Assembly: GCA_000435715.1 (NCBI GenBank)
Contig: FR882574.1
Span: 1-12,201 of the forward strand
DNA: 12,201 bases
From: Firmicutes bacterium CAG:145
GTDB taxonomy: Bacteria > Bacillota > Clostridia > Peptostreptococcales > Anaerovoracaceae
Direction: 5' to 3'
Shown here piece by piece: positions 7,238 through 12,201 of this stretch. A model generated the notes under the pieces. That model made no database searches, was not told the origin of the DNA, and saw only the letters and a program-made list of their open reading frames with translations. The translations under genes were made by a program, and so were the position numbers. The number at the start of each line of letters is the position of its first letter. Positions within the stretch are counted from its first letter, which is position 1.

Positions 7238-7427
7238 ACTTTCTTATAGTCTCTATTTCTTTCTCACAATCCCAGGCGCTTATGTCTTTTGTATGTTTTG
7301 ATACCTGTTGGGCTACATCGCCGTGAAAGGTCATTATCAGCGCAGCCAATGCAAACAATATCAAACAGCTGACCGGCAGGACTATAGATGCCTCTATATA
7401 GACGCTGCCTCTTTTATTGAGCGACAT
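7212..7427 (-). CDS. Short TadE-like pseudopilin
   Basis: The 71-residue protein opens MSLNKRG, then SVYIE, a textbook class III-type prepilin site (Gly7 at -1, Glu12 at +5). A hydrophobic helix runs to about residue 31 and a ~40-residue polar helical tail follows. This matches the N-terminal half of TadE/TadF minor pilins; full TadE proteins are usually 130-200 residues, so this is a minimal version. The start codon is only 4 nt after the stop of the 55-residue pilin gene (TGA-AGTC-ATG) and has no strong ribosome site, so re-initiation from the pilin gene is likely. Its 3' end overlaps the DUF5702 gene by 26 nt. It probably primes or caps the pilus. The family call is solid and the exact role inferred. 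Confidence 0.87.
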   Translation of the reverse strand: MSLNKRGSVYIEASIVLPVSCLILFALAALIMTFHGDVAQQVSKHTKDISAWDCEKEIETIRKYERFIDWI

Positions 7428-7431
7428 GACT

Positions 7432-7599
7432 TCAAAATTTGCTTTTGCTTAAGCTACCGAAAGTATCATTGACAAAGTCAGTGATCTCCGATTTAAAAAT
7501 CAAGCCTATGGCTACTGCTATGGCCACGAGAATAGCTACTTGTACCATTTCCATTCCGCGCTTGTTGTTGAGTGACAATAAAGTCTGCTTCAATTTCAT
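7432..7599 (-). CDS. Flp1-like major pilin, 55 aa
   Basis: This short gene encodes a basic leader (MKLKQTLLSLNNKRG), then MEMVQVAILVAIAVAIGLIF and a short hydrophilic tail (KSEITDFVNDTFGSLSKSKF). Size and layout match the Flp1-like family of small pilins of Gram-positive Tad systems, the probable main pilus subunit. Gly15 is the expected cleavage point. Counting from there, +5 is Gln20 rather than the usual Glu; a Glu is at +2. The ATG has the best ribosome site of the cluster, AAAAGGAGG (7607-7615) at 7 nt, as expected for an abundant subunit, and it starts 14 nt after the tadC stop. The gene sits where flp genes often sit beside tadB/tadC and tadE. Confidence 0.88.
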   Translation of the reverse strand: MKLKQTLLSLNNKRGMEMVQVAILVAIAVAIGLIFKSEITDFVNDTFGSLSKSKF

Positions 7600-7613
7600 C
7601 CTTATACCTCCTT

Positions 7614-8114
7614 TTAATCTATATACATCTGCAACATGGCAGGTGCTGCCGTTATCAATATCAGCGCTATCAGAAGAAGCGCCAATGGAAAACTCATCTT
7701 ACTTTCTGACAGTCTTATCTTCTCCAGCGCTGTACGCTTTCTCTCTCTCCACAGCTGTTCACCCTCATCGGCTAACTTGTCCCACAGATCCACGCCTCTT
7801 CGGCTGCTGTCGGCTATTATACCCGCTACCCGTGAGAGTTCTTTTACTCTGCTGTCTCTTCCCAGACGATAGAATCCTTTTATGATGCTCTCTCCTGTTT
7901 TCATAGAGTCGTCATACACCCTTATATATTCGAGGATAAATGTATCCTGTCTTTCTCTGTCCAGCTTTTTATAATTCACAGCTATATATATCATAGCCTC
8001 CTGCAATACCATTCCGCTGTTCAGCAGCAGCAAAATCTGGTTTATAAAAGAGGGAAGCGACAATATCATCTCTTGTCTCTTCTTTTCTTCTTTTTTTCTC
8101 TCTTTATATTTCAA
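7614..8114 (-). CDS. tadC: TadC-like type II/IV secretion platform protein (short)
   Basis: The 166-residue protein matches the cytoplasmic part plus last membrane helix of T2SSF-family platform proteins. It has LPSFINQILLLLNSGMVLQEAM near the start, VKELSRVAGIIADSSRRG and LWRERKRTALEKIRLSESKM in the middle, and a hydrophobic segment at about 144-163. Full TadC proteins are usually 280-320 residues with an N-terminal membrane segment, which is absent here. The reading frame opens with TTG (8112-8114), preceded 7 nt earlier by an AAGGGTG-like site; the first ATG would be residue 16. It overlaps tadB by 11 nt. It should pair with TadB in the inner platform beneath the pilus. The assignment as TadC rests on position as well as sequence. 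Confidence 0.85.
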   Translation of the reverse strand: MKYKERKKEEKKRQEMILSLPSFINQILLLLNSGMVLQEAMIYIAVNYKKLDRERQDTFILEYIRVYDDSMKTGESIIKGFYRLGRDSRVKELSRVAGIIADSSRRGVDLWDKLADEGEQLWRERKRTALEKIRLSESKMSFPLALLLIALILITAAPAMLQMYID

Positions 8115-8844
8115 TCTGAATCACCCTTTCCATCACTGTCAGTCCGGCGGCCATGAGAACCAGAGATATCGTCGATACTGCTCTGCCTAAAGTCGTCTCG
8201 TACAAAGGAGCCATATAATCGGGAGACAATATCTTTATCATCAGTATCAATCCGAAAGGAGACGATGCTATCACTCTTCCTTCAAACCGCTTTTGCACCA
8301 TTATGGATGAAAGTTCTCTCTCGATATCTATCTTGTCTTCTATTATCCCGGCACTTCTTTCCGCTGCTTTAGAAAAATCTGCTCCCGTAGCCTTGCATGT
8401 CTTACATACCATCACAAAATCTTCAGCATCCTCAAGGCCGCTCCTCTTGGCAAAATCATCAAAGGAATCCACGTCAGGCATATTGCTCTCCTTGATGTTT
8501 TTAGTCATCTGTTTAAGCTCTCTCATTATATAATCCTGATCATCATAAGTTCCTCTCCAGAAATCTATGGATTCTTCAAGGGCCTGCCCCAGGCTTCTGC
8601 CGGTAGAAACGAAAGATGAAATGGAATACAGCAAATCTTTAAATTGAGACAGCAGTCTGCGCTTTCTCTTCTCCAGCATTCCCTTCTTATACATATTTTC
8701 TGTCATCATCAGCGCGATTCCTGCTGCAAGACCTGCGATTACGCTGTCATAAAACGCCCATCCTATCATCATACCTGTCGATATGACTGCCGCCCTGAAT
8801 CCGGCCTTTTCATGAAATGACAATTCCAGTTTTCTATAATCCAT
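8104..8844 (-). CDS. tadB: TadB-like platform protein (T2SSF family)
   Basis: This 246-residue membrane protein has N-terminal hydrophobic segments at about 15-48. A T2SSF cytoplasmic domain at about 60-190 includes LLYSISSFVSTGRSLGQALEES, DFVMVCKTCKATGADF and IDIERELSSIMVQKRFEGRV. Two C-terminal hydrophobic stretches follow. It is the TadB partner of the motor ATPase in the inner membrane. I chose the ATG at 8842-8844: GGTGAG lies 4 nt before it, the overlap with cpaF becomes a compact 11 nt, and the product starts as MDYRKLEL. The same frame stays open 81 nt upstream to 8925, but that would mean a 92-nt overlap with cpaF. Function is inferred from family and operon context. Confidence 0.9.
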   Translation of the reverse strand: MDYRKLELSFHEKAGFRAAVISTGMMIGWAFYDSVIAGLAAGIALMMTENMYKKGMLEKRKRRLLSQFKDLLYSISSFVSTGRSLGQALEESIDFWRGTYDDQDYIMRELKQMTKNIKESNMPDVDSFDDFAKRSGLEDAEDFVMVCKTCKATGADFSKAAERSAGIIEDKIDIERELSSIMVQKRFEGRVIASSPFGLILMIKILSPDYMAPLYETTLGRAVSTISLVLMAAGLTVMERVIQIEI

Positions 8845-10072
8845 ATTTCTCACCGTCAGGTACAAGTACCTGATCCTTAACTGCCATGAGCCTTTCAATC
8901 TTGAAGTATCCGCCGTCATATCCAAGCAGCCTGCTTATTTCAGTTATACGCCTGCACTTTCCTCTTCGCTCTATATGAACCATTATGTCAATGGCTTGAG
9001 CTATCTGAGCCCTCACCGCCTCTATGTCAAGCGGTATCGCCATCAAATACATAGTCTCCAGCCTCTTGAGCATTCCGCCTATAGAATTTCCGTGTCCTGT
9101 ACTCATGCTGCCCGAATGTCCTGTGTTCATGGCCTGAATCATATCCAACACCTCTTTTCCCCTGACCTCTCCTACTATTATCCGGTCAGGCCGCATCCTC
9201 AGACTGCTTTTTATCAGATCGGACATATTTATCTTTCCCTTCCCCATGGTGTTGGCCTGTCTACATTCCATCTGCACCAGATTCTCTATATAATTGAGCT
9301 TTAATTCTGCCGAATCCTCTATGACTATTACTCTCTCCTCTGCTCCTATAAATTGTCCCAAAGCATTCAGAAGGGTAGTCTTCCCCGATGAAGTTCCTCC
9401 GCTGACAAATATGTTATATTTGGATTTCACCAGATCTTTCAGCAGTTCCGCAGCCTGGGCTGTCAGCGTACCGTTGCATATCAGATCTTCCATCTTCATA
9501 TATTTGTCGGAAAATTTTCTTATCGTAAGAGTAGGGCCGTTGACTGCTATATTCTTATATACTCCGTTTACCCTGGACCCGTCGGCAAGTCTGGCGTCAA
9601 CTATAGGCGACAGCTCGTTTATTTCCCGATGTACTTGAGACGCAATATTTTGCATTATCTCCTCTAATTCCTCGTCGTTGTCAAATCTCAGTTCATAATG
9701 CTTTATTTCACCATTTCTCTCAAAGAAAATCTGATCCTTCCCGTTTACCATTATCTCCGTTATCTCTTCGTCATCTATGAGCGGCGTCAATATGCCCATA
9801 GGTTTTCTCACTCTGAAAAATACGCCTTTTATCATGGCGTTTATATCGCTCATAGTCATATTTTCAGTCCCGGGATGTTCAAACGTCTCATGAACTATTA
9901 TATCCATGGCCGTGATATCATCCATTTGGCTCCTGCCTGATATCTCTCTCCTGGCGGCAGCTATAATCTCATCTCTGAGCTTTTTTTGTTCCATATAATT
10001 TCTTTTTATGTAATTATTTTCCATTTCACTAATATAATAAAACAGCTGCAAAGATATTGCAACTGTTTTCAT
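8834..10072 (-). CDS. cpaF: CpaF/TadA-type secretion ATPase
   Basis: The 412-residue ATPase powers pilus assembly from the cytoplasmic face. Visible signs are the N-terminal domain with DDEEITEIMVNG and SPIVDARLADGSRVNGV, Walker A GGTSSGKTT (225-233), the Asp-box-like region VIVIEDSAELKL, Walker B region RPDRIIVGEVRG, the His-rich MNTGHSGSMSTGHGNS motif and RAQIAQAIDIMVHIERR. These place it in the CpaF/TadA branch of GspE-like ATPases. The start is uncertain: no good Shine-Dalgarno precedes the first ATG (10070-10072), Met17 (10022-10024) or Met27 (9992-9994). The last begins MEQKKLRDE, typical of relatives. A promoter-like pair lies over the first codons. It follows cpaE after 39 nt and overlaps tadB by 11 nt. 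Confidence 0.94.
   Translation of the reverse strand: MKTVAISLQLFYYISEMENNYIKRNYMEQKKLRDEIIAAARREISGRSQMDDITAMDIIVHETFEHPGTENMTMSDINAMIKGVFFRVRKPMGILTPLIDDEEITEIMVNGKDQIFFERNGEIKHYELRFDNDEELEEIMQNIASQVHREINELSPIVDARLADGSRVNGVYKNIAVNGPTLTIRKFSDKYMKMEDLICNGTLTAQAAELLKDLVKSKYNIFVSGGTSSGKTTLLNALGQFIGAEERVIVIEDSAELKLNYIENLVQMECRQANTMGKGKINMSDLIKSSLRMRPDRIIVGEVRGKEVLDMIQAMNTGHSGSMSTGHGNSIGGMLKRLETMYLMAIPLDIEAVRAQIAQAIDIMVHIERRGKCRRITEISRLLGYDGGYFKIERLMAVKDQVLVPDGEKYGL
10034..10062 (-). promoter_or_regulatory. Candidate internal promoter before cpaF
   Basis: On the - strand TTGCAA (10057-10062, four of six -35 matches), a 17-nt spacer and TATTAT (10034-10039, five of six -10 matches) overlap the first codons of the longest cpaF frame. 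Transcription would start near 10027, which would favour a start at Met17 or Met27. It could drive cpaF-tadB-tadC-flp independently of tepA-cpaE. Confidence 0.4.
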
Positions 10073-10078
10073 TCGACA

Positions 10079-10090
10079 AGTGTCGACACT
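10079..10090. repeat. Perfect 12-bp palindrome between cpaE and cpaF
   Basis: AGTGTCGACACT is a perfect palindrome in the 39-nt gap between cpaE and cpaF. An overlapping inverted repeat, TCGACA/TGTCGA with a 2-nt spacer, covers 10073-10086. No T-run follows on either strand, so it does not look like a terminator. Its place 16 nt upstream of the candidate -35 would suit a regulator-binding site. Confidence 0.5.
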
Positions 10091-10111
10091 CTTAATACCG
10101 GCTTCTAATCA

Positions 10112-11038
10112 CTACATGTCAGGTATACTGTTCTTCATATGCCCAGTAATCCTGGCCATCGCCTGAGCAAATTCTCCTTCCATGGATATGTTTATTCCCT
10201 CTCTCTCGGGCTCAAAGCTAACCTGATCCTCCGGAAGTAAAAGAAGATCTTCTCTGCCGGTTTTTTTAGAGAAATTCAAGATCCTGAAATCAATCTTCAG
10301 ATTACTGTTTTCAGGTCTGCTGTCTCTCCTGCTTGCGACTTCTATCTGAACTGCATCCTCACATGCGCCTCCGTAGGAGTCTGCGACGATATGATCGAAT
10401 CCTCCTCTTCTGCATAGAAGAGCTAAAAGTTCCGTGGCGGAACATTCATATTCAAAGCTGTTTCGCACAGGTTGAGGAGCGAAATAGCTTACGCCCCATT
10501 GGTCTCTTGCCAAAAATTCATCCATCGGGAATATTCCTTCGCAGTTCATCAGTTTGTATAAAAATTTTCTTTTGGACGATATGCCTGAAAAATCCGCTCC
10601 CGCATAGAGGGAGTAATCATCTTTTCTTTTGAGATTGAGATACAGCACTTTCGCCTCTTCCATGGCCAGCATCCTCGCTGTCATGACTGCCACCGACGTC
10701 GCTCCTGCGCCGCCTGTCAGAGAAAAAATTTCCCATACCCTGGCCGAATTGCCTTCTCCCATGCCAAAGAGTATTCCCGTGCCCTCAAAATATAACTCAG
10801 AGGACTTTGAGACCATCTCTCTCACCGTCAGACGTCTTTGTCTCTCTATCCTGACCGCAAAAGTACCGTATGCCTCTCTGTCAGTGATCAGTATGCCGTA
10901 TAAACTGCAAACTTGCGCTTCTCTGAGAGAATGAGCCTCTTTGACTTCTATGCCCGGACTTTCCATAGAAAGCCCCCGCATAAGCGCTTTGGCGTATTCT
11001 TTATTTTTGATAAAAACAGTTAAAACAAGCTTTTTCAT
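10112..11038 (-). CDS. CpaE/TadZ-like ParA-family protein
   Basis: This 308-residue cytosolic protein has an N-terminal domain (about 1-95) resembling the atypical receiver-like domain of CpaE/TadZ (ILITDRE near 49-55), followed by a ParA/MinD-like domain. The P-loop region is SLTGGAGATSVA (106-117): the glycine frame is kept but Ala113 replaces the usual catalytic Lys. A weakened P-loop is known in CpaE/TadZ proteins, which mark the cell pole for pilus assembly. Later features are KVLYLNL, WGVSYFAPQP and FDHIVADSYGG, in the places expected for the switch and strand regions of the fold. The ATG has AAAGGGG 3 nt upstream and lies 26 nt after tepA. Position directly before cpaF supports the assignment more than sequence identity alone. 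Confidence 0.83.
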   Translation of the reverse strand: MKKLVLTVFIKNKEYAKALMRGLSMESPGIEVKEAHSLREAQVCSLYGILITDREAYGTFAVRIERQRRLTVREMVSKSSELYFEGTGILFGMGEGNSARVWEIFSLTGGAGATSVAVMTARMLAMEEAKVLYLNLKRKDDYSLYAGADFSGISSKRKFLYKLMNCEGIFPMDEFLARDQWGVSYFAPQPVRNSFEYECSATELLALLCRRGGFDHIVADSYGGACEDAVQIEVASRRDSRPENSNLKIDFRILNFSKKTGREDLLLLPEDQVSFEPEREGINISMEGEFAQAMARITGHMKNSIPDM

Positions 11039-11064
11039 AAGCCCCTTTCCCTGTTTCCCTTTGC

Positions 11065-11757
11065 CTAAGATTCTTTTATCATGCCCCTCAGTTTTTTCAG
11101 AGCGTCCGTCAAGGAACCGATCTGATCCATCAGCCCTATCTCTACGGTATCTGGACCAAAGAGAAGAGTTCCCACATCGTTTGCCATATTATCCGTACAG
11201 TTCATCTTCTCCTCTATCTCTCCCTTTTTCGCATGAGAATGTTCTACGATAAAATCCACCACCCTCTCCTGAGTCTTTTTCATGTACTCAAAAGTCGGCT
11301 CTGCAGTGATGAGAGTACCGCTTGTTCTTATAGGATGGAGCGTCATGGTAGCCGATTTTGCGACAAACGAGTAGTCTGCCGACACCGCCAGGGGTATGCC
11401 TATACTGTGGCCTCCCCCGATTACCAGCGATACAGTAGGCTTAGATATGCCGGCCACCAGTTCAGACAGAGCCAGGCCTGCCTCCACATCTCCGCCTACG
11501 GTGTTTAAGATCAGCAGAAGTCCTTTTATCTCAGGGTTTTCCTCTACTGCTATAAGTTCAGGTATCAGGTGCTCATATTTAGTAGTTTTATTATCTTGAG
11601 GAAGTACGGTATGTCCTTCTATGCTGCCTATTATATTGATATATTGTATCTCGCTTTTAAACCCACTGCCGGTGGTAAGAAGACCTAATTCCTTTATGAC
11701 TTCAGCAGCGTTGGAATTTTCTTCTCCGGTCTTGTCCTTTTCTTTTTCTTCACTCAT
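11065..11757 (-). CDS. tepA: TepA-like ClpP-family serine protease
   Basis: The 230-residue protein belongs to the ClpP/crotonase-fold TepA (YmfB) family. The nucleophile is Ser118 in IGGGHSIGIP, the base is His141 in ATMTLHPIR, and Asp194 (NDVG) is the likely third residue; LLLILNTVGGDVEAG is the typical strand-turn before them. It has no signal peptide or membrane helix. TepA of Bacillus was described as aiding protein translocation, probably by clearing signal peptides; here the substrate is unknown. The start is the ATG at 11755-11757, with GGGAG 6 nt upstream. The frame stays open to 12030, but that stretch is antisense to the YlmC/YmxH gene. It lies 26 nt before cpaE, so it leads the pilus operon, and is divergent from the YlmC/YmxH gene. 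Confidence 0.93.
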   Translation of the reverse strand: MSEEKEKDKTGEENSNAAEVIKELGLLTTGSGFKSEIQYINIIGSIEGHTVLPQDNKTTKYEHLIPELIAVEENPEIKGLLLILNTVGGDVEAGLALSELVAGISKPTVSLVIGGGHSIGIPLAVSADYSFVAKSATMTLHPIRTSGTLITAEPTFEYMKKTQERVVDFIVEHSHAKKGEIEEKMNCTDNMANDVGTLLFGPDTVEIGLMDQIGSLTDALKKLRGMIKES

Positions 11758-11818
11758 AATTGGCTCCCTTTCAAAGTAAAATCTAATATCCCTATTATTA
11801 GCAAAGGAGACGCTATTT
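11758..11818. promoter_or_regulatory. Divergent intergenic control region
   Basis: These 61 bp must hold start signals for tepA (-) and the YlmC/YmxH gene (+). For + there is TTGGCT (11760-11765), 18 nt, TAATAT (11784-11789), both four of six matches. No convincing pair is seen for -. CTAATA (11783-11788) and TATTAG (11796-11801) form an inverted repeat with a 7-nt spacer that overlaps the + strand -10 and could be an operator. Confidence 0.4.
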
Positions 11819-12052
11819 ATGCTGTTAAGTGAAATCGGAGATAAGGAAATAGTAGATATAGTTAAAGGAAGCATGCACGGAAAACTGTGGGACGCCGAAA
11901 TGCTCTTTGACGAACAGACCGGAGTCATCAAGTCGCTGCTCATTCCTAATTTCGGAAGCAGTCTTGGAGGAAGATTTAAAGAAGAACTGCAGCTTCCGTG
12001 GAATTCTATAGTCGTCATAGGTGAGGACATGATAATATTCAGATCAAATTAG
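11819..12052 (+). CDS. YlmC/YmxH-family PRC-barrel protein
   Basis: This 77-residue protein matches the YlmC/YmxH family throughout: LLSEIGDKEIVDIVKG at the start, the G-x-L-W-D-A-E-M-L-F-D turn with an acidic TGVI hairpin, LLIPNF, then LQLPWNSIVVIGEDMIIF at the end. The fold is a small PRC-barrel. Family members are common in endospore formers and are often labelled sporulation proteins, but no biochemical function is established. The start is secure: AAAGGAG (11803-11809) lies 9 nt before the ATG and the length is typical. It is transcribed away from tepA and is followed by no + strand gene in the window, so it is probably monocistronic. Its presence supports a spore-forming clostridial host. 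Confidence 0.92.
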   Translation: MLLSEIGDKEIVDIVKGSMHGKLWDAEMLFDEQTGVIKSLLIPNFGSSLGGRFKEELQLPWNSIVVIGEDMIIFRSN

Positions 12053-12081
12053 CATTTTGTCTGATGATTGTCTCGTAGAAC

Positions 12082-12134
12082 AAAAAGAGCCCCGACTTGC
12101 GATCATCTTCTGTCATGATAACTCATCGAGGCTC
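12082..12134 (-). terminator. Rho-independent terminator of a gene right of the window
   Basis: On the - strand GAGCCTCGA (12126-12134) pairs with TCGGGGCTC (12087-12095), one U-G pair in nine, and ATCAT/ATGAT (12115-12119 with 12102-12106) can form an inner stem. Five T follow directly (12082-12086). On the + strand the wobble becomes a C-A mismatch and the nearest T-run is about 12 nt away, so it mainly serves leftward transcription, with possible weak use by the YlmC/YmxH transcript. Confidence 0.65.
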
Positions 12135-12201
12135 AATATTCCACTTGTTTTTTTGTTATGAGAAAATTTTGCTATCTTACTGCAGATTTTCGGTATTCTG
12201 C
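12135..12201 (-). other. Right-edge region, possibly the 3' end of a leftward gene
   Basis: No gene can be called here. The terminator next to it implies a leftward gene entering from the right. Two - strand frames run from the edge to an early stop: one ends AEYRKSAVR (stop 12172-12174), another QNTENLQ (stop 12177-12179). A third stays open into the terminator. The sequence does not decide between them. Confidence 0.25.

Noticed and set aside
7439..7885. 148-codon + strand open frame across flp and tadC
   Set aside because: It is antisense to two well-supported genes, and the strand opposite carries the perfect ribosome site and pilin sequence.
8845..8925. Upstream extension of tadB by 27 codons
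   Set aside because: It would overlap cpaF by 92 nt; the ATG at 8842-8844 has GGTGAG just upstream and gives an 11-nt overlap like the other junctions.
10073..10090. Palindrome between cpaE and cpaF as a transcription terminator
   Set aside because: No T-run follows on either strand and the stem is short, so a binding site is more plausible.
11758..12030. N-terminal extension of the TepA-like frame (89 extra residues)
   Set aside because: It is antisense to the well-supported YlmC/YmxH-family gene, and the ATG at 11755-11757 has a good ribosome site and gives the family's normal length.
1..12201. Mobile element, CRISPR array or recent horizontal transfer
   Set aside because: No transposase, integrase, terminal inverted repeats or spaced direct repeats were seen, and base use looks even across the window.

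Overview
The window looks like chromosomal DNA from an anaerobic, probably spore-forming member of class Clostridia (Bacillota). The supporting signs are moderate AT-richness, strong AGGAGG-type ribosome binding sites, an IspH-ribosomal protein S1 fusion, a TepA-type ClpP-like protease beside a YlmC/YmxH-family gene, and a Tad-like pilus cluster with the Clostridia-associated DUF5702 and DUF6382 proteins. I see no insertion sequence, CRISPR array, tRNA or rRNA gene. Coding density is very high; the longest stretch without a confident gene is the last ~150 bases.

Left edge (1-860): a rho-independent terminator (31-55) closes a + strand gene outside the window. A two-CBS-domain protein follows on +, then a shared bidirectional terminator (482-508), then a small acidic lipoprotein on -.

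Housekeeping block (860-4718, all -): a SPOR-domain membrane protein, the AAA+ ATPase RarA/MgsA and the IspH-RpsA fusion are tightly packed (10-nt gap, then an 8-nt overlap) and end at a clear terminator (860-896). Inside the fusion gene a perfect AAGGAGG lies 11 nt before an in-frame ATG exactly at the IspH/S1 junction. S1 may therefore also be made as a separate protein.

Tad-like block (4827-11757, all -): in transcription order, a TepA-like ClpP-fold protease, CpaE/TadZ-like ParA-family protein, CpaF/TadA-type secretion ATPase, TadB- and TadC-like platform proteins, a 55-aa Flp1-like pilin (found here by reading the strand directly), a 71-aa TadE-like pseudopilin, a DUF5702 protein, a second TadE-like protein with a C-terminal His/Cys putative metal site, and a stand-alone DUF6382 protein. 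Most junctions overlap or lie within a few bases, so this reads as one operon, perhaps with an internal promoter before cpaF. No prepilin peptidase, CpaB-like protein or secretin is present; a secretin is not expected if the cell has a single membrane. The cluster probably builds a thin surface pilus or a pseudopilus-based secretion device.

Right edge (11758-12201): a 61-bp divergent intergenic region separates tepA from a YlmC/YmxH-family PRC-barrel gene on +. A minus-oriented terminator (12082-12134) then suggests a leftward gene entering from beyond the right edge.

The most unusual points are the compact pilus locus with its two poorly characterised proteins, the putative zinc-binding tail on a pseudopilin, the pilin with Gln in place of the usual Glu at +5, the protease at the head of the operon, and the internal start signal in ispH-rpsA.
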